Source: Antarctobacter aquimaris
GTDB taxonomy: Bacteria > Pseudomonadota > Alphaproteobacteria > Rhodobacterales > Rhodobacteraceae
Length of the DNA stretch: 64,000 bases
Reading direction: 5' to 3'
NCBI RefSeq assembly: GCF_900184945.1
Contig: NZ_FXYF01000007.1
Span: forward strand, 186,001 to 250,000
How positions within the stretch are numbered: the stretch's first letter is position 1; each line of letters begins with the position of its first letter. Below the pieces are notes generated by a model. The model made no database searches. It had not been told where the DNA came from and saw nothing but the letters and a program-made list of their open reading frames with translations. Both the position numbers and the translations under genes were made by a program. Of this stretch, positions 55,285 through 64,000 are shown in pieces.

Positions 55285-55660
55285 TTGTTCCCCCGGGACT
55301 TCGCGCTTGCCGTCCTCGTTCAGTGCCACCGCGAGGATCACGGCGTTGCTGATGATCCGCCCGCCTTCCCGGACCGTGACATATGTCGCGTCGAGCCAGA
55401 GATATGGCCACGCGCCCGCCAAGGGCCGGGATGGGACGGCGTTCTTCCCCGCTTGTCTTGTGGATTTCCCAGCCCTCGTTGCACGATGTCGCCATCGGCC
55501 CGTTTCTGAACCAGATCGATCAGAGCCATTCTGTCGTCGGTCATCGACATCTCCGGCCCAGGTTTCAGGTGTCGCAACCCCGAACCTTCTCCGAAGATCG
55601 GCGGTGATCGCCAGCGTCGCCTGCCGCGCCGCACGCGGCATCCAGGACCACGCGCCGAGG
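55285..55660 (-). pseudogene. Internally deleted IS256 transposase remnant (left copy)
   Basis: The minus strand reads [22 protein letters not shown], then passes through a deletion junction (GNPQDKRGRTPSHP) to [46 protein letters not shown] in another frame. The catalytic and C-terminal parts are absent. The same junction occurs in the remnant at 59826-60310, so the two derive from one deletion derivative. It lies inverted with respect to that copy. Confidence 0.85.
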
Positions 55661-55668
55661 CACTCTCC

Positions 55669-57042
55669 TTAGGGCGGGGTATCCCCTCCAAACTCGGTGG
55701 CAAAGGCATAGAACGGCCCCCCTGCAACCTCATGCTGCATTTCACGGCCCAGCCGTGCCCAGAGCCGATCGAGCACCTGGCGCGCATCGCTCGGCACGTC
55801 GTCCCATGTCTCGCCGCTGGTCGAGATCGCGACCAGATCGCGCAACAGGCGCCTCGCCGGCAGAAATTGGGGTGGTCCGGCGGCGTGGACCTTGGTCAGT
55901 TTCGACAGGACCTCGGCCTGGTCGCCGGTCTCGAACAGCAGGTTCACCCATGCCCCCAAAGCCAGCGCATCAGGGGACCATGGGAACCACTTGGCAAGGT
56001 TCTCGACCCAGTCGGGCCGGTGACCCAGCCGCCGGTGGCGCAAAAGGAACAAGGCGGCCACCACCGCAGCCTCGGGATCATGGATCTTTTCGCGCAACGC
56101 GAGGTCGGCGACCTTGAATGCCTCTTCGGACACCGCGTCGCTGTTCTCGAAGCCGCGCCCCTTGAGCGCCTGTAGCAGTGCGTCGATCCGGTCATCCACC
56201 GCCGAGAGATACCAGGAGAACTTGCGCGCCTGTGCCTCGCCGCCCGTTTCGCTGGCGCGGGCGCCGCTGTGCGACAGGACCAGTTGCGCACCGGCAGAAA
56301 ACAGCGGCATGGCAATGAATCGTGCGGGCTGATCCTTTCGGAACGCACCGACGAGGTGGATATTCTCGGCCAATCCATCCCCAAGTCCGGGACGCGGAGG
56401 AAAGATCAGCCGGGTGTAATCCATCGCATAGACCCCCTTTGCCCGGTCAATCAGGTCGGACCGTACCCAGCGGCCAAGATCGGACGCCCAGACATAGGTG
56501 CGGATGTTGACGTCCTGTGGCCGGCGGGTCGCGCGTTTCGGGCGGCTGCGCAGGTTCAGACGCCGGTTCAGCGCCCCGACCGCGTCCTCGACCATCCCCT
56601 TCGCCGCGTAGGACACCACGCCGACGGGCAGCGACAGGGACGAGACCGGGCTGACGTCGAGCAGCGAACTCAGCGACAGCGACCCCATCGCATCGACGAC
56701 CGAACTGCTGACATTCGAGGCCGAGCGCGGCAATTGCTGGCGCGCGGTGATGTCGGCCAGCCATTCATGAGGCGAGTCCTGCTGGCTGGCGACGACGATC
56801 GAGCGGGCATCGCCCGCCTTCAGATCGACGGCGATCCTGGCTCGCGCACCGCTGGGTGACAGGCCGCTGACCATGTAGCGCCCGGGCGGGAGCGGCAGGG
56901 TCAGGCTGGAAGCCGTCTCGTTCAGGGTCTGTTGAGAATGGATGTTGAAGTCCCGGTCCATCACCGTGACGTCCTGAAACGGCATGGCATAGGCCTTTTC
57001 GACGGTCAGCGATGCGGTGGGCGATCTGTCCTGATCCGTCAT
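55669..57042 (-). CDS. Unknown protein, third gene of the caspase operon
   Basis: A 457-residue protein with no recognised family. Residues about 10-95 look like a small beta domain (ASLTVEKAYAMPFQDVTVMDRDF, LPLPPGRYMVSGLSPSGARARIAVDL), 96-170 a Ser/Leu-rich segment that may touch the membrane (VDAMGSLSLSSLLDVSPVSSLSLPVGVVSYAAKGMVEDAVG), and 290-440 a helical repeat, perhaps TPR-like (DPEAAVVAALFLLRHRRLGHRPDWVENLAKWFPWSPDALALGAWVNLLFETGDQAEVLSKL). The start overlaps the caspase stop (TGATG), so it is co-translated and could be its target, inhibitor or sensor. It ends 9 bases from the IS256 remnant. Confidence 0.75.
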   Translation of the reverse strand: MTDQDRSPTASLTVEKAYAMPFQDVTVMDRDFNIHSQQTLNETASSLTLPLPPGRYMVSGLSPSGARARIAVDLKAGDARSIVVASQQDSPHEWLADITARQQLPRSASNVSSSVVDAMGSLSLSSLLDVSPVSSLSLPVGVVSYAAKGMVEDAVGALNRRLNLRSRPKRATRRPQDVNIRTYVWASDLGRWVRSDLIDRAKGVYAMDYTRLIFPPRPGLGDGLAENIHLVGAFRKDQPARFIAMPLFSAGAQLVLSHSGARASETGGEAQARKFSWYLSAVDDRIDALLQALKGRGFENSDAVSEEAFKVADLALREKIHDPEAAVVAALFLLRHRRLGHRPDWVENLAKWFPWSPDALALGAWVNLLFETGDQAEVLSKLTKVHAAGPPQFLPARRLLRDLVAISTSGETWDDVPSDARQVLDRLWARLGREMQHEVAGGPFYAFATEFGGDTPP

Positions 57043-58247
57043 CACGACCGCCGCAAGGCCACGTCCTGGCCATCGCTGATGACCGGCACGGCGACCGTCT
57101 GAAGCGCGACCGCCCCGACGCCCGGCTCGACGATCTCGCCCGCAGCCTCGTAGTCGTCCATGCTGGGCGGCACCCAGGCACACAGCGCATGCACGTGGTC
57201 AAGACACGGCTGGCGCTGTTCGAGAAAGGCAGTCGCGGGTTGGGCCAGCGTCAAGGTTGCGCGCCCCAGGTCGAGGACACTCGCCTCGCGCACGCGCACC
57301 GGATAGCGCGGCATTGCCTCCAGCTTCAGGATCGGCGTGTTGTCCCATGCGCTATCGTCGTCGATGGGACGCAGGTCGGGATCCTCGATCCCCAGCCCAT
57401 AGCGGCCGGCCGCCTCGACCCAGCCGCGCAGCCGCCCCGGCGAGATGCACCAGCCATGTTCAGGCTTTTTCTCGCCGGCCCCGCCGTCAAGGCATTTCAG
57501 CAGCGCCTCGGTCAGGTAGCCCAGTCCGTTCTTCGTCGCCTTGGCCACCACGCCCGGCGGCGATGCGCGCAGCAGGTAGACAAAGCGATCCGCCTCGTTC
57601 CGCGCTTTTGCGTATTCCAGCTGCGAGATGTTGCCGATCCGCCGCCCCGAGAAATCATCGAGCGAGGTGATCCCGCCTTCCAGCAGGTTGCGGCAACAAT
57701 CGGCCAACAACACGCTGCGCTTGTGGGTTTTCTTGTAGAGATTGCGGTGCAGGTGGTTGAGCGACAGCATGTTGCGCCACGGATCAAAGGCATCTTTGCC
57801 GGCGTCCTCCAGCAGCAGGATGTGTTCCTGCGCCTGCATGCCGTGGCTGCTGCCGTAGAACAGCGCGAGGTTGTTCGGGCCGGTTTCGCAGCGCTTCAAC
57901 CAGTCGGTCAACGCCTTCGAGGCATTGTCGCCGGTCGCCCGGTCGACATCGTCGCTCTGCCGCGCGGCGGGCGTATGCGCCGCGCGCGGGAATTGCGCGA
58001 CGCTGCCGTCCTTTTCGCTGATCAGCAGCTCGACCGAGCTCAGCGGCGGCACCAGCCGGTCGGCGGCGGCGATCAACCATGTGGCGATGGCGCGGGCATT
58101 GTTGGGCGGGCTGGTCACGCCGTCCACCGTGCGCAGCTCCTTCATCAGCTCCGCGTTCGTGCCGTCGAGATGCGGGAAGTGGCCCACGCCGATAACGATG
58201 GCATGAGTCTGCGGCGCTTCGGACGGGCGTTCGAAGACCAGGGTCAT
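57042..58247 (-). CDS. Caspase-family protease (peptidase C14)
   Basis: A 401-residue protein with the caspase-fold dyad: His135 in LALFYGSSHGMQAQEHILLL and Cys185 in SVLLADCCRNLL. The preceding strand THAIVIGVGHFPHLDG (residues 14-29) and the NNARAIATWL helix are standard for bacterial caspase-like enzymes. The region after residue 250 is specific, with WCISPGRLRGWVEAAGRYGLGIEDP and a C-terminal beta-rich part. It overlaps the upstream hydrolase by 4 bases and the downstream gene by 1. Bacterial caspase-like proteases often act in abortive-infection or cell-death systems; that role is inferred here. Confidence 0.9.
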   Translation of the reverse strand: MTLVFERPSEAPQTHAIVIGVGHFPHLDGTNAELMKELRTVDGVTSPPNNARAIATWLIAAADRLVPPLSSVELLISEKDGSVAQFPRAAHTPAARQSDDVDRATGDNASKALTDWLKRCETGPNNLALFYGSSHGMQAQEHILLLEDAGKDAFDPWRNMLSLNHLHRNLYKKTHKRSVLLADCCRNLLEGGITSLDDFSGRRIGNISQLEYAKARNEADRFVYLLRASPPGVVAKATKNGLGYLTEALLKCLDGGAGEKKPEHGWCISPGRLRGWVEAAGRYGLGIEDPDLRPIDDDSAWDNTPILKLEAMPRYPVRVREASVLDLGRATLTLAQPATAFLEQRQPCLDHVHALCAWVPPSMDDYEAAGEIVEPGVGAVALQTVAVPVISDGQDVALRRS

Positions 58248-59404
58248 GCGCCCGCCCTCACGGGAACTCCCAGGTCTTTCAGACGCTTGCGAAGGCGTTC
58301 GTAGAACTGCACGCGCGAGAAATAGGCGCCGTGCGCGTCAAGGATGCCGGTCCGGCTGGAGAACATCATGTCCCTGACACCGCCATCGAACAGCGGCGCC
58401 GCGCGAAAGGACAGCACATCCAGTTCGTCGAAAACGTTGATCCAGTTGTCCACCACATCGAGTTTCGGCTTCGGGTCCATGCCCAGCAGGTTCAACTCCT
58501 GGAAAAAGCCGGGCTGAGAGCCGACCGTGACCAGCGCCTTGACCCGGCGCCCATCCTTCAGCCCGACGCTGTCGCAGAACGCCCGGTCGCCCAGACAATC
58601 GGCAAGGATCACCCCGCCCATGGAATGCCCGATCAGCACGATCGGATCGCCACTTTCGACCGCCCTGGTCAGTTCTTCCTTCATCAAGCCCCGGATCGGC
58701 GTGCGCCCGGACCCCTCCTTGAGAAAGCTGAAGACATCGCCGATGAAGGTGGCGACGTGACCATGCAACGTGTCGCGTCCGACGGCCAGCGCGACGCGCC
58801 CCCCGGCATTGCGCACGCGGTCGATCAGCGCTTCGGCGCTGTCGCGCAGCCACGACCCCAGTCCCAGCACCTCGACTTCTCTTTGTGGCGCAGCCGGAGC
58901 AGCCTGCGCCTGAGCAAAGGCGGCAGCACGGCTGGTGAGTTCCCTGAGGAACTGCTCGTCGGTGAGGTCGGCCTGCAACCAGGGCGGGTTGGGCACCGCC
59001 ACCGCATAGGCCGCCGCCGTCTGTGCCCGGTCCACCACCTCGCCGGGCAGGTCCGCACCGCCTTCCTGCGCCTGGTCCAGGACCCCCTCGAAGAGCAGGT
59101 CGACGGTTTCGGGGAAGTCCTCGCGCGCGAAGTCGATCAGGCGCGGCGCGGGCCCCTCGGCGGCAGGGACCGCAACAGCCAGCACCTCGACCCCACCAGC
59201 GGTCGGGTCATCGTAGTCCGGCAGGCACTTGTAGCGTCCGCCCTCGGGGTTGGCGCCGAACTTGCCCCAATACGGGTTCTCGATCGTCGCCTGCTGGCCA
59301 AAGACCAGCTTGCGGAACCGTTCGGTGCGCTTGGCGACGGTGTTCCGGTACGCGTCACCCTCGCGGTTGGCAACGCCGTGAACAAAGACAACATAAGCGG
59401 ACAT
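58244..59404 (-). CDS. Alpha/beta hydrolase (lipase-like), first gene of the caspase operon
   Basis: A 386-residue hydrolase. It opens MSAYVVFVHGVANREGDAYRNTV (HG oxyanion motif at residues 9-10) and has the nucleophile elbow GHSMGG with Ser261. The His is probably in TGILDAHGAYF, and an Asp in NVFDELDVLSF. A segment of about 80 residues (150-220) between these is variable. GAGGG just upstream supports the ATG at 59404; a TTG 4 codons earlier is possible. It is the first gene of a three-gene operon with the caspase. Substrate unknown; lipid or peptide ester are both possible. Confidence 0.82.
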   Translation of the reverse strand: MSAYVVFVHGVANREGDAYRNTVAKRTERFRKLVFGQQATIENPYWGKFGANPEGGRYKCLPDYDDPTAGGVEVLAVAVPAAEGPAPRLIDFAREDFPETVDLLFEGVLDQAQEGGADLPGEVVDRAQTAAAYAVAVPNPPWLQADLTDEQFLRELTSRAAAFAQAQAAPAAPQREVEVLGLGSWLRDSAEALIDRVRNAGGRVALAVGRDTLHGHVATFIGDVFSFLKEGSGRTPIRGLMKEELTRAVESGDPIVLIGHSMGGVILADCLGDRAFCDSVGLKDGRRVKALVTVGSQPGFFQELNLLGMDPKPKLDVVDNWINVFDELDVLSFRAAPLFDGGVRDMMFSSRTGILDAHGAYFSRVQFYERLRKRLKDLGVPVRAGA

Positions 59405-59825
59405 CTTCCCTCGCAATGACCTGATTCAAGAACGCATCAATTGAGTTATCATAGCGCAAAACCGCCTCAGGTTGCGAGCCCCAGCAAACCCGTGCGCGGC
59501 GTTACTCGCACACCGCTCTTGCGCCAGCACAGGTAAGGACGTTCAGATCGTCCGCGAACCGGCAGAGGTATGTGCGGCGATGCAGTGAAAGCGACGAGCG
59601 TTCCTTTCCCCATGTGCCCAAGCCGACGCGGCGCAAAGGACCCGCCCATTTCAGGCGTTCGTCATGCGCGCACCTGCCGAGGCATTCAGGTTCGCGGCGT
59701 GACCCGAGCAGGGTCGGCGGGGTCGATACATCGCAGTATCCCGGGAGACATCATGCAACGAGCCCTTGAGAATGTTTGTCCTCCCGATAGTGCCCCGGCG
59801 CGTGGAGTGGGATGCCGCGGGTGGC
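59405..59825. other. Gap upstream of the caspase operon
   Basis: About 420 bases. It should hold the promoter of the minus-strand operon; AATTGAGTTATCATAGCG near 59437-59454 is the most AT-rich part. No gene seen. Confidence 0.5.
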
Positions 59826-60310
59826 GCGATCACCGCCGATCTTCGGATAGGTTTGGGGTGCGACACCTGAAACCTGGGCCAAAGATGTCGATCACCGGCG
59901 ACAGAATGGCTCTGACCGAGCTGGTTGAGAAACAGGCCGATGGCGACATCCTGCAACGAGGGCTGGCAAATCCGCAAGGCAAGCGGGGACGAACGCCGTC
60001 CCATCCCGACCCTTGGCGGGCGCGTGGCCATCTCTCTGGCTCGACGCGACATACCTCAAGGTCCTGGAAGGTGGGCGGATCATCAGCAACGCCGTGATCC
60101 TCGCGGTGGCACTGAACGAGGACGGCAAGCGCGAAGTCCCGGTGGGCAACCGGGCCTGTCCGGCGCGTGCGCGGGGAAAACGGTCCCTCGGACTGATTTC
60201 TGATCCCGATCCCCTTCTGGACCGAGGTCCTGCGGTCATTGGCTACCCTTGGGATGCGGGGCGTAAAACTGGTCGTTGCGAATGGCCACAAGCGCCTCCG
60301 GGCGGGCGCG
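59826..60310 (+). pseudogene. Internally deleted IS256 transposase remnant (right copy)
   Basis: Reads MSITGDRMALTELVEKQADGDI, the same deletion junction as the left copy (ANPQGKRGRTPSHP), then [42 protein letters not shown]. It continues beyond the left copy with a diverged palindromic insert at 60171-60208 (GCGGG outer stem, GAAAACGGTCC arm), then FWTEVLRSLATLGMRGVKLVVANGHKRLRAG. It stops 200 bases short of tRNA-Thr. Confidence 0.85.
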
Positions 60311-60511
60311 CTCCGGGTACCCTCGACCAAATACCTCGATGGCCACCCGGGATCGCACCGCTGGCGGCAGGAAATTCACACGAGCACCGCGGACACAGAC
60401 AGCGCCTGCTTGCCGGCCGTGTTCGGATGCGCTTTGTCAGGCGAGGGTGAGGGTCAGACCAAGCCGCCCGTCGTTTGCACGGGTTTTCTGAGATCTCAGG
60501 GGGGGGTGAGA

Positions 60512-60586
60512 TGGTGCTGTGAGAGAGGATTGAACTCTCGACCTCACCCTTACCAAGGGTGTGCTCTACCACTGAGCTACCACAGC
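60512..60586 (-). tRNA. tRNA-Thr (anticodon GGT)
   Basis: Acceptor GCTGTGG pairs with TCACAGC, D-arm TAGCTCAGTGGTAGAGC, anticodon stem CACCC/GGGTG with loop TTGGTAA (anticodon GGT), T-loop GTTCAATCC, and CCA encoded at 60514-60512. Its 3' end faces the accessory region. Confidence 0.97.
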
Positions 60587-60833
60587 ATCTCTGTCTCCAG
60601 TTAGCTAGCCCGGGCGGTTCCCCGATGCAAGCAGGCTCTGGACGAACCCTTCAACGCCACCCCGATTGCCCGCAGGGCGAAGGCCCTGCACCTGCGCGGC
60701 GAAGCGTGTGGCGGGGCTATTAGACCGCTTTGCCAGGTCGCGCAAGGGGGGCATTCGGAAAAAACCGCCAATGCCGCGCCGCGGGCCGCGCCGCGCTCTG
60801 GACCCGGTTTCCCGGCTGCGGTACACCCCGGCC

Positions 60834-61007
60834 ATGGAGCGGCAGGACAAATCACGCGGGCAGGACAAGGGCACGACACGCGAGGCGCGCCTCAAGGCGG
60901 CGCTGAAGGCGAACCTGGCGCGTCGCAAGGCGCAGGCCCGCGCGCGGCAGAAGACCGGCGATGCCGCCGCCACCGCGGACCACGACGACACGGGCAGCAA
61001 GGACTAG
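60834..61007 (+). CDS. Small basic protein upstream of murA
   Basis: A 57-residue protein, [25 protein letters not shown] followed by [14 protein letters not shown] and an acidic end. The basic helix is common in small proteins of this group that lie before murA; no function is known. It ends 7 bases before the murA start. Confidence 0.6.
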   Translation: MERQDKSRGQDKGTTREARLKAALKANLARRKAQARARQKTGDAAATADHDDTGSKD

Positions 61008-61014
61008 GACAGGC

Positions 61015-62286
61015 ATGGATTCGATACTGGTGACGGGCAACGGCCCGCTGAACGGCGTGGTGCCCATCGCGGGCGCCAAGAACGCCTGCCTGACGCTGAT
61101 GCCGGCGACGCTGCTCAGCGACGAGCCGCTGACGCTGACCAATGCGCCGCGCCTGTCGGACATCCGCACCATGACGCTGCTGTTGCAGTCGTTGGGGGCA
61201 GAGGTGTCCGCGCTGGCCTCGGGCAAGGTGCTGGCGATGTCGTCGCACGGGCTGACCTCGACCCGGGCGGACTATGACATCGTGCGCAAGATGCGCGCCT
61301 CGATCCTGGTGCTGGGACCATTGCTGGCGCGAGAAGGCCATGCCGAGGTGTCGCTGCCAGGCGGCTGCGCGATCGGCGCGCGGCCGGTCGACCTGCACCT
61401 CAAGGCGATGGAGGCCCTGGGCGCCGAGATGGACCTGCGCGACGGCTATGTCCACGCCAAGGCCCCGGCAGGCGGGCTGCGCGGCGGCGTGGTCGCGTTT
61501 CCCATCGTCTCGGTCGGGGCGACCGAGAACGCGCTGATGGCGGCGACGCTGGCCAAGGGCACCACGGTGCTGAAGAACGCCGCGCGCGAGCCCGAGATCG
61601 TCGACCTGGCGCGCTGCCTGCGCCGGATGGGCGCGCAGATCGAGGGCGAGGGCACCTCCACCATCATCATCGAGGGCGTCGACCGGCTGGGCGGCGCGAC
61701 CCACGCGGTGGTGACCGACCGGATCGAGCTGGGCACCTACATGCTGGCTCCGGCGATCTGCGGCGGCGAGGTGACCTGCCTGGGCGGCCGCATCGAGCTG
61801 CTGGAGGCCTTCTGCGAGAGGCTGGACGCGGCGGGCGTGTCGGTCGAGGAAACGCCGGAGGGGCTGAAGGTGTCGCGCAAGAACGGCCGGGTCTCGGCGG
61901 TGGACGTGACGACCGAGCCGTTCCCCGGCTTTCCCACCGACCTTCAGGCACAGATGATGGCGCTGCTCTGCACCGCCGAGGGGGTGTCGGTGCTGGAGGA
62001 GAAGATCTTCGAGAACCGCTTCATGCACGCGCCCGAACTGATCCGCATGGGGGCGCGGATCGACGTGCACGGCGGCACGGCCAAGGTGACCGGGGTGGCG
62101 CGTCTGCGCGGCGCGCCGGTGATGGCCACGGACCTGCGGGCCAGCGTGTCGCTGATCCTGGCCGGACTGGCGGCGGAGGGTGAGACGCTGGTCAATCGGG
62201 TCTACCACCTGGACCGCGGCTACGAGAATGTGGAACAGAAGCTGTCGGCGCTGGGCGCCCGGATCGAACGGATCAAGGGACAATGA
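61015..62286 (+). CDS. murA: UDP-N-acetylglucosamine 1-carboxyvinyltransferase
   Basis: A 423-residue enzyme for the first committed step of peptidoglycan synthesis, transferring enolpyruvate from PEP to UDP-GlcNAc. The two-lobed fold is evident: [31 protein letters not shown] near the N-terminus, and the fosfomycin-sensitive catalytic Cys in [16 protein letters not shown] (about residue 118). [16 protein letters not shown] and [23 protein letters not shown] belong to the second lobe. ATG 61015 ([10 protein letters not shown]) is the conserved start. It overlaps the DUF2948 gene by 4 bases. Confidence 0.97.
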   Translation: MDSILVTGNGPLNGVVPIAGAKNACLTLMPATLLSDEPLTLTNAPRLSDIRTMTLLLQSLGAEVSALASGKVLAMSSHGLTSTRADYDIVRKMRASILVLGPLLAREGHAEVSLPGGCAIGARPVDLHLKAMEALGAEMDLRDGYVHAKAPAGGLRGGVVAFPIVSVGATENALMAATLAKGTTVLKNAAREPEIVDLARCLRRMGAQIEGEGTSTIIIEGVDRLGGATHAVVTDRIELGTYMLAPAICGGEVTCLGGRIELLEAFCERLDAAGVSVEETPEGLKVSRKNGRVSAVDVTTEPFPGFPTDLQAQMMALLCTAEGVSVLEEKIFENRFMHAPELIRMGARIDVHGGTAKVTGVARLRGAPVMATDLRASVSLILAGLAAEGETLVNRVYHLDRGYENVEQKLSALGARIERIKGQ

Positions 62287-62762
62287 CCGAGGACGCCCGC
62301 TTTGAGGATGGTGCCGAACGGCCGCTGAACCTGGGCGCGCTGGACGCCGAGGACCTCCAGGTGATCTCCAGCCTGGTGCAGGACGCGGTGCTGCCGATGA
62401 CCGAGATCCGCTGGCAGCCGTCGCAGCGGCGGCTGGGGCTGCTGCTCAACCGGGTGCGGTGGGAAGACGTGGAGGCCGCGCGCCAGAGGGGCCGCCCGGT
62501 CGAACGGGTGCGCGCGCTGCTGGTGATCGACAACGTGCTGGGCGTCGCCAGCCAGGGGGTCGACCGCTCGGACAAGGACATGATCCTGCAGGTGCTTTCG
62601 GTCAGCTTCGAGCCGGGGGAGGACGCCGAGGGCTTTGTCGTTTTGACACTGGCGGGCGACGGCGCGCTGCGGGCGCGGGTCGAGGCGCTGGAGGTCGCGC
62701 TGCGCGACGTGACCCGGCCTTATGTCGCGCCCTCGGGCAAGCTGCCGGACCACGGCGCCTGA
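62283..62762 (+). CDS. DUF2948 family protein
   Basis: A 159-residue protein of a family found next to murA in Alphaproteobacteria. [49 protein letters not shown] is the conserved N-terminal block, and the closing [20 protein letters not shown] is also typical. Function unknown; the 4-base overlap with murA suggests co-expression. Confidence 0.9.
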   Translation: MTEDARFEDGAERPLNLGALDAEDLQVISSLVQDAVLPMTEIRWQPSQRRLGLLLNRVRWEDVEAARQRGRPVERVRALLVIDNVLGVASQGVDRSDKDMILQVLSVSFEPGEDAEGFVVLTLAGDGALRARVEALEVALRDVTRPYVAPSGKLPDHGA

Positions 62763-62913
62763 GGTGATCGCGGGGACGGCGCACGGCGCACGGCGCTCCT
62801 CGTCGCCTTCGGCGCCGATATCGCCCCGCCCACCGTCCCCGGCCGCCCGCATCGCGGCATCGACAGTGTGGAACGCCCCGTGGTTTCTTCTCTGCGAAAA
62901 TAGCCCCGGGAGA

Positions 62914-62943
62914 GTCGCCGCAGGCGACGGGGGCAGAGCCCCC
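62914..62943. terminator. Two abutting hairpins between convergent genes
   Basis: GTCGCC/GGCGAC (62914-62928) and GGGGGC/GCCCCC (62929-62943), each with a 3-base loop, lie directly next to each other between DUF2948 and the TetR gene. Confidence 0.6.
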
Positions 62944-62965
62944 GCCTTGTCCGCCCGCCGCAGGC

Positions 62966-63553
62966 TCAGGCCCCGACCGCCTTGCGCACCATGCGGCTGT
63001 AGAGGTCCTGAACCTCGGTCACGCCCAGCCGCCCGCCGGGGCGGTACCAGGTCGTCACCCCGGTCAGCATCGCGATCACCGCCAATGTTGCCAGCTTGGT
63101 GTCGGGAATGTCGAACATCCCCTGGTCCCGGCCCGCGCGCAGGATCGATTCCAGCCGGTTTTCGTAAGCGCGGCGCAGCCCCTCGATCACGGCAAAATGC
63201 TCTGGCGTCAGGTTGCGCAGCTCCATGTAGGCGATGAACACGAGGTCCGGCCGGTCCAGGTGGTAGCCGATGTGAAACCGAACGAAGGCTTCCAGGCGCC
63301 CTATGGGATCGTCCGGCACCGGCAGCGCCTGCCATTCGGACAGCAGGTCGTCCAGGTGTTCCTGCATCAGCGAGAACAGCAGCGCCTGCTTGTCCGGCGT
63401 GTAGTTGTAGAGCGCCCCGGCCTGAAGCCCGACCTCGGCCGCGATCTGGCGCATCGACACCGCCGCGTAGCCATGCGCCGCGAACAGCCGCAGCGCCGCG
63501 TCGCGGATGCGCGGGCCGGTGATCTCGGAGTGGCTTCCCTGGGTGCGTGCCAT
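62966..63553 (-). CDS. TetR/AcrR-family transcriptional regulator
   Basis: A 195-residue repressor. The N-terminal helix-turn-helix is RIRDAALRLFAAHGYAAVSMRQIAAEVGLQAGALYNYTPDKQALL (residues about 15-59). The C-terminal ligand domain (FVRFHIGYHLDRPDLVFIAYMELRNL) resembles regulators of fatty-acid or aromatic catabolism such as the KstR2/PaaR type, but the ligand is unknown. ATG 63553 (MARTQGSHS) was chosen; the operator at 63566-63585 lies immediately upstream, which argues against the longer form. Confidence 0.88.
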   Translation of the reverse strand: MARTQGSHSEITGPRIRDAALRLFAAHGYAAVSMRQIAAEVGLQAGALYNYTPDKQALLFSLMQEHLDDLLSEWQALPVPDDPIGRLEAFVRFHIGYHLDRPDLVFIAYMELRNLTPEHFAVIEGLRRAYENRLESILRAGRDQGMFDIPDTKLATLAVIAMLTGVTTWYRPGGRLGVTEVQDLYSRMVRKAVGA

Positions 63554-63565
63554 GGCGTCCAGATT

Positions 63566-63585
63566 ATCTGAACGCATGTTCAGAT
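63566..63585. promoter_or_regulatory. TetR operator
   Basis: ATCTGAAC (63566) and GTTCAGAT (to 63585) form a perfect 8-bp inverted repeat around GCAT, 12 bases before the TetR gene start. The position predicts autorepression and possible control of the divergent lipoprotein gene. Confidence 0.75.
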
Positions 63586-63632
63586 CAACCCGGATGCTTG
63601 CCTGCCGCCACGCGCTGGGGCATGACTGTGGC

Positions 63633-63959
63633 ATGAGACGCGCCCTGCGAACGCTGTTGCTGTGTTGCCTGCCTGCCCTTGCGGCGGGACTGGGCGGCTG
63701 CGCGCAGTTCCCCGAACTGGACGCGGCCCAGACACCCGGCGTGGCCGATGCGCCCTATCCGCGCCTGCTGCCGCTGGAGGCGCTGCTGAATGGCCCCGCG
63801 CCGCGCGCCTCCGAGGCGGCGATCGCCACGGTCGAGGGGCGCGTCGGCGCGCTGCGGGCGCGCGCGGCGCGGTTGCAGCGCATCGACATCGCGCCGTCAG
63901 GCGTGCAGGGGCGGCTGGCGCGGTTGCGGCAGAAGGCAGCGGAGCTGCGCGCGCAGTAG
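63633..63959 (+). CDS. Small lipoprotein
   Basis: A 108-residue protein with a lipoprotein signal (MRRALRTLLLCCLPALAAGLGGC, lipobox LGGC, Cys 23). The mature part has PYPRLLPLEALLNGPAPRAS and then a charged helix (AIATVEGRVGALRARAARLQRIDIA, GRLARLRQKAAELRAQ). Family unknown, likely in the outer membrane or periplasm. It is divergent from the TetR gene. Confidence 0.8.
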   Translation: MRRALRTLLLCCLPALAAGLGGCAQFPELDAAQTPGVADAPYPRLLPLEALLNGPAPRASEAAIATVEGRVGALRARAARLQRIDIAPSGVQGRLARLRQKAAELRAQ

Positions 63960-64000
63960 CGCCGTGGTTGGCCGGAGGAACGGGTGCTCTTGCCCCCCGG

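Overview
The window is high-GC DNA from an alphaproteobacterium of the order Rhodobacterales (Roseobacter-like). Pointers are the protein set (FolE2, CarD, the DUF2948 gene after murA, the ligase/exonuclease pair, TRAP transporters), a SAM-II riboswitch before metZ, and a ccaF1-CcsR ('cuckoo') small-RNA locus of the kind known from Rhodobacter.

Layout. 1-34 kb is a dense core chromosome: dipeptidase (cut by the window edge), DUF4389 protein, pepF, an anchored protein with a duplicated domain, an outer-membrane protein, DNA ligase with its partner exonuclease, a lysophospholipase-like hydrolase with an SCP2 protein, a TPR protein, a Suv3-like helicase with an S4 protein, fdxA, carD, a Kef-type antiporter, metZ under a SAM-II riboswitch, folE2, trkH with a ThDP enzyme, valS, the ccaF1/CcsR RNA array, mrp, and the SPOR-dac-tmk-holB run. 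Between the ThDP gene and valS lie five back-to-back palindromes.

34.3-37.8 kb is a decayed integration site at tRNA-Ser. A serine-recombinase pseudogene is split by an IS256-family element with an 8-bp target duplication and truncated at its 5' end by an IS3-family fragment. Palindromic inserts interrupt the transposase genes. 37.8-47.5 kb is catabolic: putA, a nitrilase-family amidohydrolase, a class-III aminotransferase, a DUF849 remnant and a three-gene TRAP transporter.

47.5-60.5 kb is an accessory region ending at tRNA-Thr. It holds two unusual minus-strand operons. One is SARP-like regulator > PAP2/vanadium-haloperoxidase-fold protein > cytoplasmic subtilisin-like protease. The other is alpha/beta hydrolase > caspase-fold protease > 457-residue protein of unknown type, with overlapping genes and inverted, internally deleted IS256 remnants on both sides. 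Both look like stress, defence or cell-death modules; this is inferred from architecture only. 60.8-64 kb returns to core genes: murA, DUF2948, a TetR regulator with a clear operator, and a small lipoprotein.

The best candidates for undescribed biology are the caspase/hydrolase operon, the SARP/PAP2/S8 operon, the five-palindrome array, and the family of palindromic inserts in transposase genes.
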